Shown: positions 1-7,683 of the stretch, piece by piece | Layout: every line of letters starts with the position of its first letter | Numbering within the stretch: position 1 is the first letter of the stretch | DNA from: DATGIQ01 sp035295665 | Lineage (GTDB): Bacteria > Planctomycetota > Planctomycetia > Gemmatales > Gemmataceae | Assembly: GCA_035295665.1 (NCBI GenBank) | Contig: DATGIQ010000536.1 | Coordinates: 1 to 10,963 of the forward strand | Direction of reading: 5' to 3' | DNA: 10,963 bases | Made by a program: the position numbers and the translations under genes | The notes under the pieces: model-generated | Databases searched by the model: none | Seen by the model: the letters and a program-made list of their open reading frames with translations, nothing else | Told to the model about the DNA's origin: nothing

Positions 1-2060
1 CGACTAATGGCGCTCAAACCGTGCTCGTCACCGGTGGGGGCACATCAACCGGCGGCAATAGCTCGACCACGCTGAACGACTCGGGTTTATTCGCCCTGTG
101 GCACCCTAACCAGTTTGTTGGTGTACCGGTGCAAATCACCAGCGGCACCGGAGTCGGGCAGACTCGTACGGTCAGCTCCAATACCGCCAATCAGCTCACG
201 ATCAGCTCATCCTGGGACATTATCCCCGATGCCACGTCCACGTTCCGGATTGGCTATATCAACGGACCCAATGTCCTGGTGTACAAGGGCGGCTTCCTTT
301 ACGTCGCTACCGAGGCCTTGGCAGACGGCACGGTCCACAGCCTGGTCCGTGTCGATCCCGTTAGCGGCACGCAGACCCTCATTACCGATGGCAACAACGG
401 GCCACATTTTAGCATCGCGGTCGGAATGGGACTGCCACCCAACAATAGTGATCCCAACGATGTTTATGTGGGGGATGAACCGGGAAATGTCCAGGGCTCG
501 GATCCGGGAAAAGTCTGGAAAGTCAATATCATCAACGGCCAACAAACTATTGTCAGCCAAAACGGCTCCCAGGGCAACCTATTCAATCACCCCGTGGACT
601 TGACGGTCGAATCGAGTGGCACCATCTTGGTCGTCAATACAGGAACCAACGGCTTCAATGGCAGCGTAATTCGGATTGACCCAATAACTGGGAACCAGTC
701 TCTCGTCACCAGTTTCAGCGGCGGGACCAACGGCGGACTGGACAGCATCGATGTGGGCAACGGGCCGTTTGGCTCGGGGACCATCTTTGTCGGTGCCATC
801 AGCTACTCAAGCGTGGATGCCCGGATCTACGCGGCCGATCCCGCTTCAATGACTACGAATCCTCCCGTGCTTACCAGCGATACGCTCATGAGCGAAGTGG
901 AAGGCATTCGGGTCTTCCATGCGCCGGTGCAAGGCAATAATCCCCCGAGCGTGACCCCACCCTCGAACCAGTCCGCCAACGAGGGAACCTTGCAAAACAT
1001 CAATCTGGGGAGCTTCAGCGACCAAAATCCCGGTACCTGGACGGCCACCATCAACTGGGGCGATGGCACTTCGAATAGCACCTTCAATCCCAACGCTCCA
1101 GGCACCTTGGGAACCCAGCCCCACACGTTTGGGGAAGAAGGCACGTACACGGTCACGATCACCGTCATCAATAACAGCGACCATCTCTCCGGCTCTGGCA
1201 TGTTCATGGTGACCGTCTCCGATCTGAATGTGGTGGCGATGGCTGCCAATGTCAATCCCACCGCCGGCGGGCCATACACAGGGCCGGTCGCAACCTTTAC
1301 CGATCCAGGTGGTCCCGAAGCCAATGACGGCACGCATTATTCCGCCAGCATCAACTGGGGAGACAACAGTGCCCCGACCACCGGCTCGATCACGCTGGTC
1401 AACGGTGTCTTTACAGTGAGCGGCGTGCATACGTACGCTGCGGCCAACACCTACAACATCATGGTTACGATCAATCATGAGCTAACCACAACCCCCCTGT
1501 CCGAAATGGTCAGCGTGACCAATTTGGGTCAGTTCGTGCAGCCGGGATTGATCAAGCCCATCAGTTTCTGGGCGGGTCTACAAGGGCAGGAGCTCCTGCG
1601 CCGCTTTGGGCTGACTGCCAGTGGCCAAACCTTGGGCCAATGGCTGGCGACAACGTATCCCAATCTCTATGGCGGCGGGAATGGGGCACCGAACCTGAGC
1701 CCCTTCACCAATGCGCAGATCAGCAGCTATTACCTCAGCCTCTTCCTCGTATCCAAGGGAACAGGTTTGGATGCGGAAGTCCTGGCCACCGCGTTGGAAG
1801 TCTTCACGACGACGCTCTCCCTGGGCGGCACCACGGGCCAGGCCAACGGCTTCACGGTCAACAGCAATGGCCTGGGTGCGTACTCCTGGAACGTCGGCAG
1901 CAGCGGCCCAGCCTTTGGCGTGCCCAGCAATACCATCCTCAACGTCTACCAAATTCTCCTCGACACGAACAATTCCGCCGTGGGCGGCGAACCGTGGGGC
2001 ACCAATACACTCTTCCGCAATGAGGGGTTGGCCGTGTACATGGGCATCAACAGCGTTTGA
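1..2060 (+). CDS. Secreted-type repeat and PKD-domain protein, 5'-truncated by the window edge
   Basis: The reading frame is open to the left edge (first whole codon at base 3), so the true start and any signal peptide lie outside; about 685 residues are visible. Residue numbers count from the GTG at base 21. Residues 1-80 are a Gly/Thr/Ser-rich beta region with a GxGQTRTVSSNTANQLT-like pattern. Residues 83-300 hold at least three propeller-like blades of the form (V)xRIDPxTGxQxLVT: VRVDPVSGTQTLIT, VWKVNIINGQQTIV and VIRIDPITGNQSLVT. Two PKD-like beta-sandwich domains follow, with INWGDGT near 344 and INWGDNS near 444, almost exactly 100 residues apart. Residues 505-679 form a C-terminal module (FWAGLQGQELLRRFG, LGQWLATTYPNLYGG, LDAEVLATALEVF, YQILLDTNN) that I recall as recurrent at the ends of planctomycete extracellular proteins. 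An extracellular binding or structural role is inferred; no catalytic site is seen. The gene ends in TGA and is followed by a 182-base gap. Confidence 0.85.
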   Translation, partial: TNGAQTVLVTGGGTSTGGNSSTTLNDSGLFALWHPNQFVGVPVQITSGTGVGQTRTVSSNTANQLTISSSWDIIPDATSTFRIGYINGPNVLVYKGGFLYVATEALADGTVHSLVRVDPVSGTQTLITDGNNGPHFSIAVGMGLPPNNSDPNDVYVGDEPGNVQGSDPGKVWKVNIINGQQTIVSQNGSQGNLFNHPVDLTVESSGTILVVNTGTNGFNGSVIRIDPITGNQSLVTSFSGGTNGGLDSIDVGNGPFGSGTIFVGAISYSSVDARIYAADPASMTTNPPVLTSDTLMSEVEGIRVFHAPVQGNNPPSVTPPSNQSANEGTLQNINLGSFSDQNPGTWTATINWGDGTSNSTFNPNAPGTLGTQPHTFGEEGTYTVTITVINNSDHLSGSGMFMVTVSDLNVVAMAANVNPTAGGPYTGPVATFTDPGGPEANDGTHYSASINWGDNSAPTTGSITLVNGVFTVSGVHTYAAANTYNIMVTINHELTTTPLSEMVSVTNLGQFVQPGLIKPISFWAGLQGQELLRRFGLTASGQTLGQWLATTYPNLYGGGNGAPNLSPFTNAQISSYYLSLFLVSKGTGLDAEVLATALEVFTTTLSLGGTTGQANGFTVNSNGLGAYSWNVGSSGPAFGVPSNTILNVYQILLDTNNSAVGGEPWGTNTLFRNEGLAVYMGINSV

Positions 2061-2144
2061 GGGGAATCGCTCACGATCGCCAATTCGCAGGTTCAGCGGC
2101 AGCAACCGAGATCTGTACCTCCGTGCGTAGTTCGACAGCACGAC

Positions 2145-2192
2145 CCTGAATCACCAACGAAGGATGGTGCGGTCCCTCGCTGGCGATTCAGG
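2145..2192. repeat. Imperfect inverted repeat, 20-base arms, 8-base loop
   Basis: The left arm (2145-2164) and right arm (2173-2192) are reverse complements at 17 of 20 positions around the loop TGGTGCGG. The outer eight pairs (CCTGAATC with GATTCAGG) are perfect. The three differences are all A opposite C on the + strand, at 2153/2184, 2157/2180 and 2161/2176, spaced every four bases. On the - strand the same positions become G opposite U, so a - strand RNA could form an uninterrupted 20-bp stem. Beyond one C-C mismatch, four more pairs (2140-2143 with 2194-2197) are possible. It lies between two + strand genes and has no T-run, so it is not a standard intrinsic terminator. It could be a REP-like palindrome, a remnant of a mobile element or a structured RNA. 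No second copy was noticed in the window. Confidence 0.8.
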
Positions 2193-2229
2193 CTTGTAGG
2201 CGGCGAACTCCGGCACGGTCCTTTATGCC

Positions 2230-2234
2230 GAGGG
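2230..2234 (+). promoter_or_regulatory. Ribosome binding site deciding the start of the beta-helix gene
   Basis: GAGGG sits 8 bases before the ATG at 2243. The alternative in-frame ATG at 2225 has only a pyrimidine-rich stretch and no Shine-Dalgarno-like sequence in front of it. This favours 2243, but both starts give an acceptable signal peptide. Confidence 0.45.
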
Positions 2235-2242
2235 TTCATCCG

Positions 2243-4591
2243 ATGCAGCAACCGGGCAGTCGATTCGCACCCCTGGTCCGAACCTTGGTGTTCCTGGGGG
2301 CTTTCCTGGGACCGTCCGCGGTGTATGGAAATTCTGATGAGGAATTCGTCGGCCCGTTTCCGAGTTGGCGCGACCTACGCCGTGACTACGGGGCTATGGG
2401 AGATGGCAAAACCGACGACACGGCCGCTTTGCAACGGGCGCTCGATGATTTGATCAAACACGAAAAGGCCTGCGCCCTCTTTATCCCGAACGGCACGTAT
2501 CGGTTGACTCGCACCGTTCGGACGGTGCGCAAAGTACACACCGATTGCCAGGGTGTGGCTGTCATCGGGGAAGATCCAACCACAACGATCTTGCAGTGGG
2601 ATGGTCCGAAGGGAGACACGATCTTCCAGTGGGACGCCTGGTACGCCAAGATTTCCCGCCTGAGTTTGAATGGCGCTGGCCGTGCAGGCATCGCCCTCCT
2701 CTATGGACCGGCCTTCTCCACGTACAACGAAACGAGCGATCTCATCTTTCGGGATGCCAAGGTGGGCCTTGCTTTTGGAGGTCCGCAAACGCAGGGGCAG
2801 GCCGAAAACGAAGTGTTGCGGTGTCGGTTTCACAATTGCGATACAGGGGTTGAAACCGTCAACTGGAACTCAATGGATATCTGGCTGTGGTACTGCCAAT
2901 TCGAGGACTGCGGCCGCGGTGTCCATAATGTCATGGGCAACTGGCATGTCTGGCACTGCCTGTTCCTCCGCTCACGCATTGTCGATCTGAGTACGCAAAA
3001 CCTCATGGTTTTCTCGGTGGTGAACAACACGAGCATTGGCTCGAAGCGATTCTTCGATTTCACCACCGGCCATAGCTGGGGCTCACCGCTGAGCTTGACC
3101 GGCAACCGCGTCCTGGACCCCACCGGCGATTGGGCCATTATCCTGGACAACGCCGGACCGTACCTTGTGGTGGACAATAGCCTACGGCTATCCGATCGGA
3201 CGCGCGGCCTGCGCATGACCTGGGGAGATCAGACCTTGGTTGGCAATACGTACACGCGCGCGGATGCTGTGGAGGAGCGGGGTCGATTCCGCCGGATTGC
3301 CGAAAGGGTGGTCGGGGCCAAAGAGATTCCTGATGCGGTGCCGGCCCTGCCCCGAGCGCCGACTCGGCAGACGCGGAAAATCCTCGAGGTCGCTGCCGGA
3401 GCCAACGGAGAGGCTATCCAGCGCGCCATCGATCAGGCATCTGCCCTTGCAGGTCAGCGCCCCGTCGTTCATCTACCAATGGGAAACTACAAAATCGAGC
3501 GGACGCTGGTCATTCCAGCGTGTTGTGATATGCAGCTTGTCGGCGATGGGGCTGCGGAGACAGCGTCACGCCTGAACTGGGAGGGACCGGAAGGGGGGAT
3601 CGTGCTTCAGTTGGAGGGGCCGAGCCGAGCCACTTTGCGCGATTTTTACATCAGCGTGCCCCTGGGCCGAGCGCTGGTCATTCGGAACGCGGATCAGCCG
3701 GGCGGCCGGATCTTCGCCGATCAGCTGAACACGAGTGGTCCCACGGAGCAAAAGCAGGGCCGAACGGCGGCATTACGCATCCACGGGCTGGACCAAACGG
3801 ATGTGCTCTTGCGCGCTTTGCAGGGTAATGGCAACGGCGGGGTCTGGGTCGAAGTGTCGGGCAGTCCCAAGGCCGCCGAAGCCAAGAATCAGGTGAATAT
3901 CTTCACCGGAGCCACGAGTTCGGCCGCCGCACAATACGACATTCGGGACGGTGGTCGCCTGGTAGTCCGAAGCGTCTACCACGAGCGCAGCACGGACTCG
4001 CTCAGGGGGCTATATCTGACGGACCGCGGCACGCTGTCCATCGATGCGACGCGCTTTGCCTACTCTACTTCGGCGCAGACGCCTACGGTGGAAGTGGACA
4101 ACTTTCGGGGTCTGTTCACCTTGGCCACTTGCCACCTGACGCCGATCGAAACGCCGGAGACGTGTCGATTCGAGCTAAAGGGGGACGGCAGCGCGGCCCA
4201 TGTACTGGCCTTGAACAATCTCTTCTGGGTCCTGCACCCAGGCACGACCGCTGACACGGTATGGCAGAATAAAGCTCGACCGCCGGTCCATGGCGGACTG
4301 GTCGGCTGCAACGTCAACACACCGAACCGAAAAGCGGCCCCCAAGGGGTTCGCGTTCCTGGCCAACCGCGGCGACCACCCGGACCCGGCCAAATCGAAGT
4401 TCGGTTCCGGGCCCCTCGATGACCGGGGCAGCGTGGACGATGCGACGATCTTACGCCATCTGGAACCCCTGCGCTCTGCCCGGGCCTGGCTTCCTGATGC
4501 TATCCCGTCGGGGAAGACCGATGTGCGATTGCACCGGGTGATGGCTACAGGCGGTCGAGAGGCGGTGGTGGAGTTGCGCGCGGGACCTTGA
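2243..4591 (+). CDS. Secreted tandem right-handed beta-helix protein (pectate_lyase_3 / GH55-like)
   Basis: This 782-residue protein (788 from the ATG at 2225) starts with a probable Sec signal peptide: a basic start, a hydrophobic core LVFLGAFLGPSAV, and a likely cut after VYG near residue 29. The mature part opens with the pectate-lyase-3 hallmark YGAMGDGKTDDTAALQRALD (about residues 49-68), then FIPNGTYRLTRTV and VIGEDP, followed by beta-helix rungs. After about 370 residues the pattern restarts: AIQRAIDQA, VVHLPMGNYKIERTLVIP and MQLVGDG (about 391-446), with a second series of rungs. Two tandem helices resemble the GH55 beta-1,3-glucanase fold, but the family also includes structural and phage-type proteins, and no catalytic residues can be assigned here. 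A role in binding or cutting polysaccharide outside the cytoplasm is inferred. It converges on the polysaccharide-polymerase-like gene 26 bases away. Annotation as a GH28/GH55-related protein would also be reasonable. Confidence 0.87.
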   Translation: MQQPGSRFAPLVRTLVFLGAFLGPSAVYGNSDEEFVGPFPSWRDLRRDYGAMGDGKTDDTAALQRALDDLIKHEKACALFIPNGTYRLTRTVRTVRKVHTDCQGVAVIGEDPTTTILQWDGPKGDTIFQWDAWYAKISRLSLNGAGRAGIALLYGPAFSTYNETSDLIFRDAKVGLAFGGPQTQGQAENEVLRCRFHNCDTGVETVNWNSMDIWLWYCQFEDCGRGVHNVMGNWHVWHCLFLRSRIVDLSTQNLMVFSVVNNTSIGSKRFFDFTTGHSWGSPLSLTGNRVLDPTGDWAIILDNAGPYLVVDNSLRLSDRTRGLRMTWGDQTLVGNTYTRADAVEERGRFRRIAERVVGAKEIPDAVPALPRAPTRQTRKILEVAAGANGEAIQRAIDQASALAGQRPVVHLPMGNYKIERTLVIPACCDMQLVGDGAAETASRLNWEGPEGGIVLQLEGPSRATLRDFYISVPLGRALVIRNADQPGGRIFADQLNTSGPTEQKQGRTAALRIHGLDQTDVLLRALQGNGNGGVWVEVSGSPKAAEAKNQVNIFTGATSSAAAQYDIRDGGRLVVRSVYHERSTDSLRGLYLTDRGTLSIDATRFAYSTSAQTPTVEVDNFRGLFTLATCHLTPIETPETCRFELKGDGSAAHVLALNNLFWVLHPGTTADTVWQNKARPPVHGGLVGCNVNTPNRKAAPKGFAFLANRGDHPDPAKSKFGSGPLDDRGSVDDATILRHLEPLRSARAWLPDAIPSGKTDVRLHRVMATGGREAVVELRAGP

Positions 4592-4614
4592 CCGGATACC
4601 CGTGTCCGATCCGG
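4592..4614. terminator. Small inverted repeat in the convergent gap, possible bidirectional terminator
   Basis: CCGGAT (4592-4597) and ATCCGG (4609-4614) are perfect reverse complements with an 11-base loop. The element starts at the base right after one stop codon and ends 3 bases from the other, filling the 26-base gap between two converging genes. A 6-bp GC-rich stem here suits a shared transcription end, but neither side has a T-run, so the terminator function is only inferred from position. Confidence 0.35.
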
Positions 4615-4617
4615 AGA

Positions 4618-7377
4618 TTAGCGTGGGGTCCCTTCTGCGATCTGGCGCTCGACGATGGGCAGGAGTTCCCGAGCACCGGGATGATCGGGCTGCTGGAATA
4701 GGACGATGAGCAATTCCCGGCGCGTCTCTTGCAAGCGCTTTTGTTGATACAAAAGCTGGGCAAACTCGAAACGCTGTTTCACGTCGCCGGGCGCCTGGGC
4801 CAATGCCGTCTCGTACGTCTTCAAGGCCTCCTCCGAACGGCCAAGGGACGTGAAGATCAATGCCTTGACCGTCACATCCTCCGCCTTCATCGGCGTGGGT
4901 TGCTGTTCCAAGAGCGCCAGCGCATGGTCGAGAAACTGCTGCCGTTGTGCGGTTGGTTCGGGAAAGAGCTGCATGGCGGCAGTAAAGATGATCTTGGGTT
5001 GATCGGGGAGCACCTGGTGGAGGATCTCCTCCGGCCCAAGCCGGGCGGCACTCTGTTGGAGAATGACGGGGAGTAACTGGTCCGACAACTCCAGGGATCG
5101 GCGCCAGTATTTCCAGGTGCGCTCCGGATTTTTTTCCAGCCATTCCAGGCCACACCGGAACCAGAGCCCGAAATCCGAGGGAACCAAAAAACGCGCCCGT
5201 TCCAGATATGCGCTGGCGGCATCGGCTTGCTCGAACTGGTCGATGTTTTCGGCGAAAATTCGTTGCGGCTCGGGGAGAAGTGGACACAGATCGCGCGCTT
5301 GGATCAGATGGCGCAGCGTGGGAACCAAATACGTTCGGACGATGGGCTTCTCATCGAATTTGCTCAGCTCCTCCCGGGCCTGGGCAGTTGCCATCCAGGC
5401 TGAGGAGACGGCCAAGGCGGGGTGGGGGGCCAGGAGCGGACTCCGCGCCGGCGTGAAGTCGCACCAAGCCTGCGCCATATCCAGGACCAAATTGCGTATC
5501 TGGAGCTGGATCCGTTGTTCCTTGTAGTTGTCATAATACGCCAATGCCAGATCGACCTGGAGACGCGCAGAAGCCGGGGCGAGTCGGGTCGCAGCCGTCA
5601 GGTAGCCGATGCGCTGCGCATGCACATCGGTGGTCTCACGTTCAGGAGCATCGGCCGCCACGGGCGATTCCGATGGAATCTCCATTTGAACAGCGTTCTG
5701 GCGTAGCTCTTCGACCCGGGCGGCACGCCAGCCTTCAACCGTCAGGAGCGCGCCGCACAGCGTGGCCACCAGCGCCCCCAGTGCAGGAGCCAACCCCCCA
5801 AGGCGTACCGACCAGGCGTCGGAGGATCGGTGCGATTCCTCCGGCAATCCTTGTTCGCGGGCTCTCGACTTGGACCGTCCGCCCTGCGCGGAAGGGGTAC
5901 GGCGATGCCCGACGCCGCACAGGGTGGCGGCCAGGACGGTTGTCATCACTGCGATGGCGGGGATATGGAGGCCGAAATCGACACTGCTGTGGATAACAGC
6001 CGTGGTGAAAGCGAAGAGCGCTCCCATCGCCAGGCCCCTGGCCATCGGACTCTCGCCCGTCCGCACCGCGCGATAGCCAAGCCAGAACACCAATCCGACT
6101 GCCAAAAGACTGACTGCCAGCCGGAAGAGACCGCCTTCCAGCAATCCTTCGAGGTATTCGTTCTCCACGTTACTGAAAATGACTTCCTGCGTTGCATTGT
6201 TGCGGCAGAGGGGTTCCAGGTAGGGAAATGTCCCATAGCCCGTGCCCCAAACCGGGAATTCCTTCACAAAAGGGAGCAGCCGGGCCCATAATTCGAGCCG
6301 GCCTTCCTGAAGTGCTTCCTTCTCCCCCAGCGTCGCAAACCGTGCTTGCACGCGGTCCAGTCCGAACCAGCCCGCCAGTGCCAACGCCAACGAGAGGATC
6401 AAGAGGATCGCTCCGACGCGGCGAAACCGGACCGACTGGAGGAGACTCATCAACACGAACACAATCCAGCCACCGAGCAGAGCTACGACACCGCCGCGGG
6501 AAGCCGAGAAGAGGACACTGCTGACCATGAGCGCCAGCCCGGCGATGGTCCACAGCGTAGCCGGGTTCTGAAGAGGAGTCGAGGAACCCTGATCCGAGTC
6601 TCCTCGGCGCGAACCCAAGGCAAAGTACTTCGACCCAAATAGGAAGCCGACGGCAAGCCCGATGCACAGATTCATGTAGAAGGCGAAATGGTTTCGGTTG
6701 ATGAATGGACCAAAGGCCGTCTGGACCGTCGGCCAGGTCCAGTACACGCGAAAGTCTCGGGAGGTGAAGAATTGCAGGATGGCGAAAAAGGCCAACGCGG
6801 ATCCGTTCACCAGCGCTGCCAAGCTAAGCCGGCGCAGGCTGCCCGGCGAAGCCAGGTTGTTGTTGACGCTGGCAAAGAGCAAGAAGACGGCCAGGAGCCG
6901 AAAGAATGCATCCCCGGTGCAACCGGGATATAAACTCAGCGTCGAACCGGCCCAGGTGGATGTAGCAGCGCTCGGCTCCCCGAATGGCAATACCTCAGCT
7001 TGCGCGGGGAGGAGTTGCTCCACCATGCGGGTCGTGGCCGGGGAAAGCCACCGCACGAGGCCCTGTGGCAGGGGGACGAACTGCCAGGCGGCCAGGAGGG
7101 CCAAGGCCGCCAAACACAGGGCTACCGGACACTTCTGCCACCAGAATCGTCCATCGAGGAGCATGCGCGCTCCCCAGGCCACCAGGAGCACGGCGACACC
7201 GACATCGAGGAAGAACTCTGATCTCGGTTCGACGGCTCCAAACGCCCACGGCGAGAGGCAAGCCATCACCAGGACGGCGGCTTCCATGCCCCGTCGGAGG
7301 ATCTTGCTGGCCTGGCCGCGCCAGCCGGTTCGAACACCGGGGCCCTTGGCGGTGGACGCCCATGGAGTACTTGCCAT
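4618..7377 (-). CDS. O-antigen ligase/polymerase (Wzy_C) family membrane protein with C-terminal TPR-like domain
   Basis: This is a 919-residue protein from the ATG at 7377. That start is preferred over the ATG at 7404 because GGAG lies 7 bases before it. Residues 30 to 490 contain about ten hydrophobic helices with Wzy/WaaL-type landmarks: FINRNHFAFYMNL near 225, SASRGGVVALLGG near 291, GTGYGTFPYLEP near 379, VENEYLEGLLEGG near 404 and HSSVDFGLHIPA near 463. Members of this family transfer or polymerise undecaprenyl-linked glycans on the outer face of the inner membrane. A further membrane span lies near 525-550. About 360 soluble residues follow, with TPR-like helices near the end, such as ALIFTSLGRSEEALKTYETALAQ and FAQLLYQQKRLQETRREL. 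This fused form is common in EPS loci. It is the last gene of the - strand row, 306 bases after the PqqD-like gene. The exact substrate cannot be read from sequence. Confidence 0.88.
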   Translation of the reverse strand: MASTPWASTAKGPGVRTGWRGQASKILRRGMEAAVLVMACLSPWAFGAVEPRSEFFLDVGVAVLLVAWGARMLLDGRFWWQKCPVALCLAALALLAAWQFVPLPQGLVRWLSPATTRMVEQLLPAQAEVLPFGEPSAATSTWAGSTLSLYPGCTGDAFFRLLAVFLLFASVNNNLASPGSLRRLSLAALVNGSALAFFAILQFFTSRDFRVYWTWPTVQTAFGPFINRNHFAFYMNLCIGLAVGFLFGSKYFALGSRRGDSDQGSSTPLQNPATLWTIAGLALMVSSVLFSASRGGVVALLGGWIVFVLMSLLQSVRFRRVGAILLILSLALALAGWFGLDRVQARFATLGEKEALQEGRLELWARLLPFVKEFPVWGTGYGTFPYLEPLCRNNATQEVIFSNVENEYLEGLLEGGLFRLAVSLLAVGLVFWLGYRAVRTGESPMARGLAMGALFAFTTAVIHSSVDFGLHIPAIAVMTTVLAATLCGVGHRRTPSAQGGRSKSRAREQGLPEESHRSSDAWSVRLGGLAPALGALVATLCGALLTVEGWRAARVEELRQNAVQMEIPSESPVAADAPERETTDVHAQRIGYLTAATRLAPASARLQVDLALAYYDNYKEQRIQLQIRNLVLDMAQAWCDFTPARSPLLAPHPALAVSSAWMATAQAREELSKFDEKPIVRTYLVPTLRHLIQARDLCPLLPEPQRIFAENIDQFEQADAASAYLERARFLVPSDFGLWFRCGLEWLEKNPERTWKYWRRSLELSDQLLPVILQQSAARLGPEEILHQVLPDQPKIIFTAAMQLFPEPTAQRQQFLDHALALLEQQPTPMKAEDVTVKALIFTSLGRSEEALKTYETALAQAPGDVKQRFEFAQLLYQQKRLQETRRELLIVLFQQPDHPGARELLPIVERQIAEGTPR

Positions 7378-7384
7378 CGGTTCG

Positions 7385-7388
7385 CTCC
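7385..7388 (-). promoter_or_regulatory. Ribosome binding site deciding the start of the O-antigen-ligase-like gene
   Basis: GGAG, read on the - strand, lies 7 bases before the ATG at 7377. The upstream in-frame ATG at 7404 is preceded by CGCTGCCTTGA, with no good Shine-Dalgarno sequence, so the protein probably begins MASTPWAS. Confidence 0.5.
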
Positions 7389-7412
7389 GATTGAGGGGTG
7401 GCATTCAAGGCA

Positions 7413-7440
7413 GCGGGATCGTTCCGTTCTTCCATCCCGC
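7413..7440 (-). repeat. 7-bp hairpin in the leader of the O-antigen-ligase-like gene
   Basis: GCGGGAT (7413-7419) and ATCCCGC (7434-7440) are perfect reverse complements with a 14-base loop. The element ends 35 bases upstream of the ATG at 7377. A stem this short in GC-rich DNA can arise by chance. Confidence 0.35.
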
Positions 7441-7589
7441 GGGCAGAAGAGAGCCCTCCCTAGACAAGGACGTGCCGCTCCGCGCGCACCCAATCCGTTG
7501 GACCAACCAGAGAAGCCGGTCCGTGCACTCCACGATAGGCTGCGGCGTGCACTGCTTCGGGCGAGTTACCAATCGGCCGTGGACAAGGA

Positions 7590-7613
7590 GGCACTTGCAG
7601 GGGATCAAGTGCC
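7590..7613 (-). repeat. Perfect 8-bp hairpin downstream of the PqqD-like gene
   Basis: GGCACTTG (7590-7597) and CAAGTGCC (7606-7613) are perfect reverse complements around an 8-base loop. On the transcribed strand the stem is followed by TCCTTGTCC, not a proper T-run. It may mark an RNA processing or 3'-end site between the PqqD-like gene and the next gene. Confidence 0.4.
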
Positions 7614-7634
7614 GGGCTGTTCTCCTTGGTTCCA

Positions 7635-7683
7635 GGATTCACCGCCCCCGTTCACGAGCGGTGTGGGGGTTCCTCCCCAATCC
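7635..7683 (-). other. Possible three-way-junction RNA directly after the PqqD-like stop codon
   Basis: The - strand segment starts at the base after the TAA. Outer arms GGATT/AATCC (7635-7639 with 7679-7683) enclose two hairpins: CACCGC/GCGGTG (7640-7645 with 7658-7663) and GGGG/CCCC (7665-7668 with 7675-7678). All pairs are Watson-Crick. A competing C5/G5 pairing (7645-7649 with 7665-7669) is also possible. The individual stems are short, so this is suggestive only. Confidence 0.3.

Larger units (their letters stand above)
2061..2242. other. Intergenic gap between the two + strand genes
   Basis: This stretch of 182 bases carries no convincing gene. Its only clear structure is the inverted repeat at 2145-2192. 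I see no good promoter hexamers and no T-run terminator. The first 18 bases before the preferred start of the next gene could be coding if the upstream ATG at 2225 is used. Confidence 0.5.
7378..7683 (-). other. 306-base gap rich in short stem-loops, no supported gene
   Basis: This is the longest non-coding stretch within the - strand row. Two overlapping short open frames (67 and 60 codons) show no ribosome binding site or recognisable protein character. It contains three separate inverted-repeat structures, at 7635-7683, 7590-7613 and 7413-7440, plus two copies of CGTGCACT (7522-7529 and 7546-7553), each holding the palindrome GTGCAC, 24 bases apart. No clear -10/-35 pair or T-run was seen. 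The gap could carry a promoter, processing sites or attenuation for the polymerase-like gene. Confidence 0.5.

Noticed and set aside
2145..2192. Integron attC site
   Set aside because: The arms do not carry the required GTTRRRY and RYYYAAC core sites, and no cassette-like ORF or integrase is present.
7405..7642. Two short - strand open frames (60 and 67 codons) in the gap before the polymerase-like gene
   Set aside because: They overlap each other in different frames, lack ribosome sites, and their composition does not look like a folded protein or a RiPP precursor. Conservation data would be needed to revive them.
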